From: Pseudomonadota bacterium
GTDB taxonomy: Bacteria > Pseudomonadota > Alphaproteobacteria > Acetobacterales > Acetobacteraceae
NCBI GenBank assembly: GCA_023424475.1
Contig: JAFADX010000245.1
Location: 1 to 7,232 of the forward strand
Reading direction: 5' to 3'
Length of the DNA stretch: 7,232 nucleotides
The notes under the pieces are model-generated. The model had not been told where the DNA came from. It did no database searches and saw only the letters and a program-made list of their open reading frames with translations. The translations under genes were made by a program, and so were the position numbers. Shown piece after piece: positions 1 to 6,290 of this stretch. Position 1 is the first letter of the stretch; every line of letters begins with the position of its first letter.

Positions 1-404
1 GCGGTGCCCGGCGCCTCGGCGGCCGCGTAGCAGGCGAGCGGGCCTTGCCGGCTCGCCGTCCAGGCGGCGTCGGCCAGCGCGTCGTCGAGATGCAGCCGCG
101 CCTGGCCGGCAAGGCGCAGCTGCAGCCGCGCCTCGCTGTCGTAGGCATGCAGCATCGCGCGTGGGTCGGCGGCGAGCTCGGCCGCCTTGGCGCTGCGGCG
201 GTCGGTGTGGATGCGCAGGCTGCGTGCCGCCGGGTCGAAGGCCCGCAGCACCACGGTGCGGAGGTTCGGCCCGCCATCGGCCCTGCGCGTCGCGAGCGTC
301 GGGGTATGGAATGGCCCGCGCCGGGCCTCGATGCCGCGCAGGATCCGCCGGCAGGCATCCGCGAGGGATTCCTCCAGCGTGCGGGGCGGCTCGGGACTGG
401 TCAT
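1..404 (-). CDS. Pyridoxamine 5'-phosphate oxidase-like FMN-binding protein (partial, 3' end off window)
   Basis: Reading leftwards from the ATG at 404 there is an open frame with no stop up to the window edge, giving about 134 residues of what is usually a protein of roughly 190-200 residues. The translation has the split-barrel flavoprotein pattern of the PNPOx-related (Alr4036-like) family. It shows PFHTPTLAT at 31-39, the RTVVLR strand at 49-54 that normally contacts FMN phosphate, HTDRRSAK at 66-73, and the RLQLRLAGQARLH beta strands at 93-105 followed by an AAW motif. Family members are cytosolic FMN- or F420-type oxidoreductases; many have no known substrate and are not true PdxH enzymes. 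The C-terminal third, where the true PdxH substrate residues would lie, is missing from the window, so the specific reaction cannot be assigned. I chose the ATG at 404 because the family-like sequence begins just after it. An in-frame ATG lies further upstream within the dyad element, but the added residues look non-natural. No convincing Shine-Dalgarno is visible. The domain call is solid; the function is not. Confidence 0.85.
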   Translation of the reverse strand, partial: MTSPEPPRTLEESLADACRRILRGIEARRGPFHTPTLATRRADGGPNLRTVVLRAFDPAARSLRIHTDRRSAKAAELAADPRAMLHAYDSEARLQLRLAGQARLHLDDALADAAWTASRQGPLACYAAAEAPGT

Positions 405-466
405 GCCGCCGGTATGGCGCCGCTGCGCGTGGACGCAAGCCCCCCGGCATCCGCCGCCGGGCATCG

Positions 467-511
467 GGATGCGGAGGCGGCTCCCGCGCGGGTCGCCATC
501 GATCCGCATCC
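467..511. repeat. Imperfect inverted repeat (structured element upstream of PNPOx-like gene)
   Basis: GGATGCGGA at 467-475 is perfectly complementary to TCCGCATCC at 503-511. Inside it GGCG (476-479) pairs with CGCC (494-497), and the centre is the palindrome CCCGCGCGGG (483-492). A further copy of the arm core, GCATCC at 447-452, could compete for pairing with 467-472. The element sits 63-107 bases upstream of the PNPOx-like start and could be a terminator for the lipase transcript, a leader structure or a protein-binding dyad. There is no T-tract on either side. Confidence 0.5.
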
Positions 512-581
512 GGGGCAGCGGCAGGGCGCGGATGGTCCAGCCCGGCCGAGCGCGGAGGGCAGCGGCGGCGGCATCGCTTCC

Positions 582-603
582 GTGCCGCGGGGCAGTGCGG
601 CAC
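582..603 (-). terminator. Possible weak terminator hairpin after lipase-like gene
   Basis: GTGCCGC (582-588) and GCGGCAC (597-603) form a perfect 7-bp stem with an 8-base loop, about 30 bases past the lipase stop codon in the direction of transcription. No T-run follows the stem on the minus strand, so intrinsic termination is uncertain. In so GC-rich a sequence a 7-bp stem can arise by chance. Confidence 0.3.
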
Positions 604-634
604 CGCCCCAGCCCTGACCGCGCGCGGACGCCGC

Positions 635-1336
635 TCAGATGGCGAAGGGATCCTGCTCCCCGATGGTCGAGAAGCTGCCCGACGGCTTCAGTTCCGTCAG
701 GGTGTTGTCGATCGAATGGGCATCCATGCCGGTGCGGGGGCTTTCCAGGCGGACGATCCTGCCCAGCCAGTTGCCGACATGGCCGGTGTGGTTGATCGGG
801 TCGTTGCGGACACGCAGGCAGGTGATGCGCGAACGGGTGCGCTGCCACTCGGCCTGGACGCCCGATACCGCGGTCACGGCCGGAGCCGAGATCGCCACCG
901 CCGGCACGCCGGTCCGGGCGGAGACGATCTGCGCGATGCCGCCGCCGAGGGAATGCCCGGTGATGTAGAGCCGGTCGCGCCGGCCCATGACCTGGTTCGC
1001 CGTGCGGGTCATGTCCTCGGCGCAGGCGAGCTGATGCCAGAGAAGGCCGGCGCCCAGGGCGCCGAGGAAGCCGTTCACCGCGCCGGTCAGGGAACCGCCG
1101 AAGCCGGCATCGGCGACGATGTCGGCGATGTCGCCGTCCGTGGCCTGGGTGCCGGCGACCGTCACGACCCAGTCGAGGCCGTTGCCGTTGGCACGCCGGA
1201 AGACGGCGCCCTGGAAGCCCGAGAGGCGGGTGTCGACCTCGCCGAAGCGGGCGAAGCCGTTCGCGGTGCTGCAGTTCCGACTGTAGATGCCCGCGCAGAG
1301 GGCGGCGAAGTCACGGAAGGGTATCGGGGCCGGCAT
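635..1336 (-). CDS. Class III lipase-like alpha/beta hydrolase
   Basis: This is a complete 233-residue protein with the fungal lipase-like (class 3) arrangement. Beta strand DWVVTVAGTQ (55-64) ends in the AGT that usually supplies the oxyanion hole. The nucleophile elbow is GHSLGG at 127-132 with Ser129. A likely acid is Asp179 in RVRNDPIN, and the likely base is His207 in GMDAHSIDNTL, which together give a Ser-Asp-His triad in the expected order. The family hydrolyses acyl esters such as glycerides or phospholipids, but the chain length and natural substrate cannot be read here. There is no signal peptide or membrane segment, so the product looks cytoplasmic, unlike classical secreted lipases of this fold. 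A good Shine-Dalgarno (AAGGA, seven bases before the ATG) supports the start. The gap to the DUF924 gene upstream holds a hairpin, so this gene is probably transcribed on its own. No obvious pathway link to its neighbours. Confidence 0.88.
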   Translation of the reverse strand: MPAPIPFRDFAALCAGIYSRNCSTANGFARFGEVDTRLSGFQGAVFRRANGNGLDWVVTVAGTQATDGDIADIVADAGFGGSLTGAVNGFLGALGAGLLWHQLACAEDMTRTANQVMGRRDRLYITGHSLGGGIAQIVSARTGVPAVAISAPAVTAVSGVQAEWQRTRSRITCLRVRNDPINHTGHVGNWLGRIVRLESPRTGMDAHSIDNTLTELKPSGSFSTIGEQDPFAI

Positions 1337-1343
1337 GTTCGTA

Positions 1344-1348
1344 TCCTT
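1344..1348 (-). promoter_or_regulatory. Ribosome binding site of the lipase-like gene
   Basis: On the minus strand AAGGA is followed by seven bases and then the ATG at 1336. It fixes that start and indicates independent translation, in contrast to the coupled genes upstream. Confidence 0.65.
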
Positions 1349-1416
1349 GCGTCGCGCCGCGGGCTGGTTGCTGGGGCGGGCGCCTCTCAGCGGTCACGGC
1401 GCGCGAAGTTTCGGCC

Positions 1417-1438
1417 GCGGTGCGACTTTTCGCACTGC
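1417..1438 (-). terminator. Terminator-like hairpin downstream of the DUF924 gene
   Basis: Positions 1417-1425 pair with 1430-1438 in a 9-bp stem (one G-T pair) around a 4-base loop, CTTT on the plus strand and AAAG on the minus strand. It begins 28 bases past the DUF924 stop codon, where the dehydrogenase-DUF924 transcript should end and before the lipase start. No T-tract follows on the minus strand, so it may be a Rho-assisted or weak terminator or an mRNA 3'-end stabiliser. The rest of the 1337-1465 gap shows no clear promoter. Confidence 0.5.
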
Positions 1439-1465
1439 AGGACTTCAGAGAAGCCCTCCTTCGCG

Positions 1466-2038
1466 TCAGAAGCCGCCGCCGGCCTCGAGCCAGGCGCGCT
1501 CCGCCGGCGTGCTCTCGCGGCCAAGGGCGGCATTGCGATGGGGGAAGCGCCCGAAGCGGACGACCACCGCGCGGTGCCGCCAGGCATAGTCGATCGCCCC
1601 GCCCGGCGCAGCGTGGCGCGGGTCGTCGCGCAGCCCCTCGAACAGCGCGACCGAGAGATCCTGGTCGGCCATCGCCTCCGAATGCTCGAAGGGCAGGTAG
1701 AGGAAGACCCGCTGCGTCGGCGTGAGCGCGAGGTCGAAGCGGCGGGCGAGCACCGCGTCCCGCGCGATGTCCCGCATCATGGCGTCGGCGGCGAAGGCCT
1801 CGGCGCTGCCGCGGAACAGGTTGCGTGGGAACTGGTCGAGCAGGATGGCAAGGCCCAGCGCGCCCTCGGGCGAACCGGCCCAGGAGGCGAGATCCCCGCC
1901 CCGCGCGGCCGCGACCAGGGTGCCGAAGCGCGCGCCGATCTCGGCGTCGAAGGCGTCGTCGCGCTGGAACCAGGCTTGGCGGAAAGTGTCGGGCCCCTCG
2001 GCGAACCAGAAGGCGAGGAGCGTCTCGGGACCGGTCAT
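1466..2038 (-). CDS. DUF924 family protein, translationally coupled to the dehydrogenase
   Basis: The protein has 190 residues, a normal length for DUF924 (a helical, TPR-like fold; function not established). Family hallmarks are visible: LLAFWF near the N terminus (7-12), LDQFPRNLFRGS at 67-78, the VFLYLPFEHSE block at 111-121, and a C-terminal PHRNAALGRESTPAE at 166-180. There is no signal peptide or membrane helix, so it is expected in the cytosol. I chose the ATG at 2038 because the conserved sequence begins directly after it. The same frame stays open for a long way upstream, but that extension is an arginine-rich shadow of the dehydrogenase gene. The start overlaps the dehydrogenase stop as ATGA, and an AAGGG-like Shine-Dalgarno lies seven bases before it inside the upstream gene, so the two should be co-translated from one mRNA. 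The family call is firm. A role as accessory or regulatory partner of the dehydrogenase is inference from the coupling only. Confidence 0.9.
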   Translation of the reverse strand: MTGPETLLAFWFAEGPDTFRQAWFQRDDAFDAEIGARFGTLVAAARGGDLASWAGSPEGALGLAILLDQFPRNLFRGSAEAFAADAMMRDIARDAVLARRFDLALTPTQRVFLYLPFEHSEAMADQDLSVALFEGLRDDPRHAAPGGAIDYAWRHRAVVVRFGRFPHRNAALGRESTPAERAWLEAGGGF

Positions 2039-4944
2039 GCAAGCGCCCTTTCCAGCACGCGGACGGAGTGCAGCGCCTCGCGCCCGGAGAGGTCGCCGAT
2101 CTGGTGGCGGCAGGAGGTGCCGTCGGCGACGATGATCGCCTCCTTCGCCGCCGCGCGCACCGCCGGCAGGAGCGAGAGTTCCGCCATGGCCTTGGAGGTC
2201 GCGAGCGTCTCGGCCTGGTAGCCGAAGGCGCCGGCCATGCCGCAGCAGGACGAGGCGATCGGCGTCACCTTGAGGCCCGGGATGCGCTTGAGCAGGGAGA
2301 CCGCCGACGGAAAGGCGCCGAAGGCTTTCTGATGGCAATGGCCGTGGACATGCGCCTCGGCGTCGAGCGTCTTCAGCGGGAGCACGGCCTTCTCGCGGTC
2401 GAGGAACTCGGACAGCAGGAAGGCGCGGGCGGCCAGCGCGCGCGCGGGCTCGCCGGGCAGCAGGGCGAGGAACTCGTCGCGCAGCGTCGTCAGCGAGGAG
2501 GGCTCGATGCCGATGACCGGCGAGGCGAAGGCCGACAGCGCCTCGAGCGTGCGGCGGGCCTCGGCGCGGGCCTCCTCGGCCAGCCCGGCGGCGAGCAGGG
2601 TGCGGCCGTCGTCCAGCGGGCGGGTGCCGCGCGCGGGGCGAGCGATGGCGGGGTCGTAGCCGGCGGCGCGCAGCACCGCGACGGCGGCGCGCAAATTCTC
2701 CGGTTCGAAATGGCGGTTGAAGATGTCGGGGAGGAGGATGACCTCCCCCGCCCTGCCGTCCGGTGCGCGCAGCTCGTCGTCGTGGAAGGCGTTCCAGCGG
2801 AAGCGCGGCAGGGAACGTTCGGCGGCGAGGCCGAGCAGCCGTTCGGAGAGCACGGCGAGTCCGGGGATGGCGTCGCGCGCATTGGCGAGCGGCGGCAGCA
2901 GCGAGACCCAGCGCGCCCAGCGCGGCATGGTCGCGATGATGCGTTCCCGCCAGCCGATGCCGCGGGCCTTCGCCCGCGCGGCCAGCACCTCGATCTTCAT
3001 CCGCGCCATGTCGACGCCGGTGGGGCATTCGCGCTTGCAGCCCTTGCAGGAGACGCAGAGCGAGACCGCCTGCGCAACCTCGTCGGACGCCAATGCCTTC
3101 GTGCCGAGTCGCCCGGTGATGGCGAGGCGCAGCGTATTGGCACGCCCGCGCGTCAGGTGCTGCTCGTCCCGCGTGACGCGGTAGGAGGGGCACATGACAT
3201 TGGCGTCGAACTTCCGGCAGGTGCCGTTGTTGTTGCACATCTCGACCGCGCCCAGCAGGCCGCCGAGCGGGCCCGGATAGTCCGACCAGTCGAGAACGGG
3301 CGTGACCGCCGCATCCGCCGCATAGCCCGGCGCGTAGCGGAACAGCGTGCGGTCATCCATCCTCGGCGGGCGGACGACACGGCCGGGGTTCAGCAGGGCG
3401 CCAGGGTCGAAGGCGTCCTTCACTTCCTCGAAGGCGCGGGCGATGCGGGAGCCGAACATCGGCTCGTTGAACTCGGACCGCACGATGCCGTCGCCGTGCT
3501 CTCCGGAATGGCTGCCCTTGTATTCGCGGACCAGGGCGAAGCATTCCTCGGCGATCGTCCGCATCTTCTTCACGTCGGCCGCGTCCTTCATGTTCAGGAC
3601 GGGGCGGACATGCAGGCAGCCGACGGAGGCATGGGCATACCAGGTGCCCTTGGTGCCGTGCCTCGCGAAGACGTCGTTCAGGCGCTCGGTGTAGTCGGCA
3701 AGGTCGGGCAGCGCGACGGCGCAATCCTCGATGAAGGAGACCGGCTTCCCGTCGCCCTTCATGGACATCATGATGTTGAGGCCGGCCTCGCGCACCTCGG
3801 CGATGGCCGCCTGGAAGCCGGGGTCGGTCGCGCGCACGACGGCATCGGGGTAGCCCAGGTCGGCCATCATCTCGTCCAGCCGGTCGAGCGCGGCCAGCAG
3901 CGGCGCGTCCTCATGGCCGTGGAACTCGACGATGAGCAGGCTGTCGGGCTCACCCTTCACCATGCGGTCGATCGTGGCGCGGTAGATCGGGATCGATCGC
4001 CCGAGGTCGATCATGGTGCGGTCCACCAGCTCCACCGCCTCCGGGTCCAGCGTGACCAGGTGCTGCGACGCCGCCATGGCCGCGCGGAAGGTCGGGAACT
4101 GGCAGATGCCGAGCATCTTGCGCGGCTTGATCGGCCACAGCTTCAGGTCGATGGCCGCGGAGAAGGCGAGCGTGCCCTCCGACCCCACCAGCAGCCGCGC
4201 GAGGTTGCCGCGGCCTTCCGCCCGCGCGGCCGGCGTCAGGCTTTCGATGTTGTAGCCACCGACGCGGCGGAGCTGGTGCGGGAAGCGCGCCGCGATCTCC
4301 TCGGCTTCCCGCGCGCCGAGCGCGCGCAGGCGCTGGATCAGGCCGGCCGCCGGCGCCGGGATGTCGCCGCCGAGGTTGTCCGGCAGGTCGCCGAAGGTGA
4401 AACGCGAGCCATCGGCCAGCAGCGCGTCGATGCCCGTGACGTTGTCCGCCATCAGCCCGTAGCGGATGGACTTCGAGCCGCAGGAATTGTTCCCCGCCAT
4501 GCCGCCGATGGTGCAGCGCTGCCAGGTGGACGGATCGACCGGGAAGAACAGGCCGTGCTTCTTCAGCGCGTCGTTCAGCGCGCCGAGGGTGATGCCCGGC
4601 TGCACGCGCGCCGTGCGGCCATCCGGGTCTACGCTGACCACGCCGCGCAGGAACTTCGTGCAGTCCATCACCAGCGCGCGGTTCACCGTCTGCCCGCACT
4701 GGGAGGTGCCGCCGCCACGCGGCAGGACCGGGATGCCGTCCTCACGGCATATCGCCATCGCCGCCTGCACATCCTCGATCGTGCGAGGGACCAGCACGCC
4801 ATAGGGCTCGATCTGGTAGATGCTCGCATCCGTCGCATAGCGGCCGCGGTCGGCGGCGGAGAACAGCACCTCGCCCCGCGTCTCGCGGCGCAGGCGGTCG
4901 GCGAGGCGGCTGTCGCCGATGGTCGGGCGGGTGGTGACGTTCAT
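2035..4944 (-). CDS. FAD-binding and 4Fe-4S 2-hydroxyacid dehydrogenase, YdiJ/GlcD-GlcF fusion type
   Basis: This 969-residue flavin/iron-sulfur protein is close to the length of E. coli YdiJ (about 1018). Residues ~45-270 are a PCMH-type FAD-binding domain, with PRGGGTSQCGQ at 75-85, GGMAGNNSCGSKSIRYG at 147-163 and LLVGSEGTLA at 251-260. Residues ~275-525 are the FAD-linked oxidase C-terminal domain. Here His438, His445, Glu482 and His483 match the metal/substrate-binding pattern of D-2-hydroxyglutarate and D-lactate dehydrogenases. An iron-sulfur region follows, with Cys570, Cys576 and Cys585 and then a classical CxxCxxCxxxCP at 630-641. The C-terminal half is a GlcF/GlpC-like cysteine-rich domain with HGHCHQK at 867-873 and SSCCGMAG at 898-905. 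It should oxidise a D-2-hydroxyacid and pass electrons through Fe-S centres to the respiratory chain at the inner face of the membrane. Substrate is unresolved: D-2-hydroxyglutarate, D-lactate and glycolate are all possible. The ATG at 4944 is preferred over a GTG at 5028, whose extra 28 residues are basic and unlike the family. The gene is divergent from the aminotransferase and overlaps the DUF924 gene by four bases. Confidence 0.9.
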   Translation of the reverse strand: MNVTTRPTIGDSRLADRLRRETRGEVLFSAADRGRYATDASIYQIEPYGVLVPRTIEDVQAAMAICREDGIPVLPRGGGTSQCGQTVNRALVMDCTKFLRGVVSVDPDGRTARVQPGITLGALNDALKKHGLFFPVDPSTWQRCTIGGMAGNNSCGSKSIRYGLMADNVTGIDALLADGSRFTFGDLPDNLGGDIPAPAAGLIQRLRALGAREAEEIAARFPHQLRRVGGYNIESLTPAARAEGRGNLARLLVGSEGTLAFSAAIDLKLWPIKPRKMLGICQFPTFRAAMAASQHLVTLDPEAVELVDRTMIDLGRSIPIYRATIDRMVKGEPDSLLIVEFHGHEDAPLLAALDRLDEMMADLGYPDAVVRATDPGFQAAIAEVREAGLNIMMSMKGDGKPVSFIEDCAVALPDLADYTERLNDVFARHGTKGTWYAHASVGCLHVRPVLNMKDAADVKKMRTIAEECFALVREYKGSHSGEHGDGIVRSEFNEPMFGSRIARAFEEVKDAFDPGALLNPGRVVRPPRMDDRTLFRYAPGYAADAAVTPVLDWSDYPGPLGGLLGAVEMCNNNGTCRKFDANVMCPSYRVTRDEQHLTRGRANTLRLAITGRLGTKALASDEVAQAVSLCVSCKGCKRECPTGVDMARMKIEVLAARAKARGIGWRERIIATMPRWARWVSLLPPLANARDAIPGLAVLSERLLGLAAERSLPRFRWNAFHDDELRAPDGRAGEVILLPDIFNRHFEPENLRAAVAVLRAAGYDPAIARPARGTRPLDDGRTLLAAGLAEEARAEARRTLEALSAFASPVIGIEPSSLTTLRDEFLALLPGEPARALAARAFLLSEFLDREKAVLPLKTLDAEAHVHGHCHQKAFGAFPSAVSLLKRIPGLKVTPIASSCCGMAGAFGYQAETLATSKAMAELSLLPAVRAAAKEAIIVADGTSCRHQIGDLSGREALHSVRVLERALA

Positions 4945-4995
4945 GCGGCGGAACCCCGGGGCTGACGGCGCGCGGACCCTACCCCCGGCCCGCGC

Positions 4996-5024
4996 GATCC
5001 ACGAATGGATACTCCTGATGGATC
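4996..5024. promoter_or_regulatory. Candidate operator: GATCCA-N17-TGGATC inverted repeat
   Basis: GATCCA at 4996-5001 and TGGATC at 5019-5024 are exact inverted copies with a 17-base spacer. An extra TGGAT at 5006-5010 makes a second, tighter dyad with the left arm (ATCCA-N4-TGGAT). The centre lies about 65 bases before the dehydrogenase start and 85 before the aminotransferase start, a position from which one regulator could control both. No regulator gene is in the window, and 6-bp arms can occur by chance. Confidence 0.4.
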
Positions 5025-5083
5025 GCACAAGCCGAACTCATTGGCGCCCGCGCCCGGTTCCCGGCATGAAGCGACCCGAAGAG

Positions 5084-5088
5084 AGGAG
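5084..5088 (+). promoter_or_regulatory. Ribosome binding site of the aminotransferase gene
   Basis: AGGAG, within GAGAGGAG, is seven bases before the ATG at 5096. It decides the start, since the frame is open upstream with further ATGs that lack such a site and lie before the conserved family sequence. Confidence 0.85.
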
Positions 5089-5095
5089 CCGCCCC

Positions 5096-6280
5096 ATGGC
5101 CTATTTCCAGTCCAAGCCCGTCGCCGGCCGCCATTTCCTGCAGATCCCGGGCCCGACCAACGTGCCGGACCGCGTGCTGCGCGCCATGGACAACCCGACC
5201 ATGGACCATCGCGGCCCGGATTTCGGAAAGATGGGCAAGGCGCTGCTGGAAAAGATCCGCCACGTCTTCAAGACCGAGGGGCCGGTGGTGATCTACCCGG
5301 CTTCCGGCACCGGTGCCTGGGAAGCGGCGCTGACCAACACCCTTTCGCCGGGCGACCGCGTGCTGATGTGCGAGACGGGCTGGTTCGCCCATCTCTGGCA
5401 CGAGATGGCGTCCCGCCTCGGCATCGTCGCCGACTTCATCAGGACCGACTGGCGCCGCGGCGCCGACGTCGCGCAGATCGAGCAGCGCCTGCGGGACGAC
5501 AAGGCCCACGCCATCAAGGCCGTCTGCGTCGTGCACAACGAGACCTCGACCGGCTGCACCTCCCGTATCGACGAGGTCCGCAAGGCGATCGATGCCGCCG
5601 GCCATCCCGCGCTGCTGCTGGTGGACACCATCTCCTCCCTCGGGTCGATCGACTACCGGCACGACGAGTGGGGCGTGGACGTGACGGTGGCGGGTTCCCA
5701 GAAGGGGCTGATGCTGCCGCCGGGCCTGTCCTTCAACGCGATCTCGGCCAAGGCGCTGAAGGCCTCCGAGACGGCGAAGCTGCCGCGCTCCTTCTGGGAC
5801 TGGAAGCCGATGCTGACGGCCAACGCCACGGGCTACTTCCCCTATACGCCGGCGACAAACCTGCTCTACGGCCTCGACGCCGCGGTGGACATGCTGATGG
5901 AGGAAGGTCTCGACAACGTCTTCGCCCGCCACGACCGCCACGCCGAGGCGACCCGCCGCGCCGTCCGCCACTGGGGCTTCGAGATCCAGTGCGAGGAGCC
6001 GCGGCACTATTCCTCCTCGCTGACCGCGGTGCGGCTGCCGGAGGGCCAGTCGGCGAACGGCCTGCGCGCGACGATCCTCGAGAAGTTCAACATGTCGCTC
6101 GGCAACGGACTCGGGCAGCTCAACGACCGGGTGTTCCGCATCGGCCACCTGGGCGATTTCGGCGACCTGTCGCTGATCGGCACGCTGGGCGGCGTCGAGA
6201 TGGGCCTGCGCACGGCCGGCGTGCCGCACAAGGCGGGCGGCGTGCAGGCGGCGATGGACTACCTCGCCGGCAACGCCTGA
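5096..6280 (+). CDS. Serine-glyoxylate aminotransferase (class V PLP aminotransferase)
   Basis: The protein has 394 residues, the normal length for serine/alanine-glyoxylate aminotransferases. The sequence opens with the family signature LQIPGPTNVPDRVLRAM (15-31) and NPTMDHRGPDF (33-43). YPASGTGAWEAAL (67-79) is the phosphate-binding loop, LLLVDTISSLGS (173-184) carries Asp177, which should pair with the PLP ring nitrogen, and VAGSQKGLMLPPG (198-210) carries Lys203, the Schiff-base lysine. Near the C terminus FRIGHLGD (347-354) supplies Arg348, expected to bind the substrate carboxylate. All key residues are present, so it should be active in the cytosol. The family reaction is serine plus glyoxylate giving hydroxypyruvate plus glycine, used in the serine cycle and in glycolate/glyoxylate salvage; alanine-glyoxylate activity is an alternative. 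No other serine-cycle gene (glyA, hprA, mtkA, gck) is in view, so methylotrophy cannot be claimed. It is a single-gene unit: divergent from the dehydrogenase and followed by a hairpin 10 bases past its stop. Confidence 0.93.
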   Translation: MAYFQSKPVAGRHFLQIPGPTNVPDRVLRAMDNPTMDHRGPDFGKMGKALLEKIRHVFKTEGPVVIYPASGTGAWEAALTNTLSPGDRVLMCETGWFAHLWHEMASRLGIVADFIRTDWRRGADVAQIEQRLRDDKAHAIKAVCVVHNETSTGCTSRIDEVRKAIDAAGHPALLLVDTISSLGSIDYRHDEWGVDVTVAGSQKGLMLPPGLSFNAISAKALKASETAKLPRSFWDWKPMLTANATGYFPYTPATNLLYGLDAAVDMLMEEGLDNVFARHDRHAEATRRAVRHWGFEIQCEEPRHYSSSLTAVRLPEGQSANGLRATILEKFNMSLGNGLGQLNDRVFRIGHLGDFGDLSLIGTLGGVEMGLRTAGVPHKAGGVQAAMDYLAGNA

Positions 6281-6290
6281 TATCTGTGTG

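Larger units (their letters stand above)
405..634. other. Intergenic region between lipase-like gene and PNPOx-like gene, no gene seen
   Basis: These 230 bases lie downstream of the lipase stop and upstream of the PNPOx-like start, both genes reading leftwards. I find no credible protein on either strand. The frames that are open here read as arginine/proline/glycine-rich sequence typical of GC-rich shadows. The stretch holds two dyads listed separately: a 7-bp hairpin at 582-603 near the lipase end and a longer imperfect inverted repeat at 467-511. The promoter of the PNPOx-like gene probably lies here, but no clear -35/-10 pair is visible. Confidence 0.6.
4945..5095. promoter_or_regulatory. 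Divergent intergenic region carrying both promoters
   Basis: This 151-bp gap between two diverging genes must hold the promoters of the dehydrogenase-DUF924 pair (leftward) and the aminotransferase (rightward). Its middle part (about 4997-5040) is visibly richer in A/T than the surrounding genes, as expected for a promoter. I do not see a convincing sigma-70 pair. The best partial matches are GATACT at 5008-5013 as a rightward -10, and TTGGCG at 5041-5046 as a rightward -35 with only a poor -10 after it. The inverted repeat at 4996-5024 lies in the same core. Confidence 0.6.

Noticed and set aside
405..512. In-frame upstream ATG adding about 35 residues to the PNPOx-like protein
   Set aside because: The added residues come from the inverted-repeat element and read as Arg/Gly/Pro-rich sequence (MRIDGDPRGSRLRI...). 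Family similarity begins just after the ATG at 404.
161..2221. A 686-codon open frame on the plus strand across the lipase, DUF924 and intergenic regions
   Set aside because: It runs through two well-supported minus-strand genes and the non-coding gap without a domain or a credible start, so it is a compositional shadow.
2039..3238. N-terminal extension of the DUF924 frame into the dehydrogenase gene, which would make a 590-residue protein
   Set aside because: The extra 400 residues are an arginine-rich shadow of the dehydrogenase. The DUF924 family begins at the ATG at 2038, which has a ribosome binding site and the coupled ATGA overlap.
1825..4965. A 1046-codon open frame on the plus strand, antisense to the whole dehydrogenase gene
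   Set aside because: The translation is rich in Arg/Ala/Gly/His/Gln with no recognisable domain, and it mirrors the dehydrogenase codons. Its openness follows from the strong G/C bias at third positions. The opposite strand has clear FAD and Fe-S motifs.
4945..5028. GTG start at 5028 for the dehydrogenase
   Set aside because: The 28 added residues are basic and unlike the family, and they would run through the promoter region and the dyad. The ATG at 4944 directly precedes normal family sequence.
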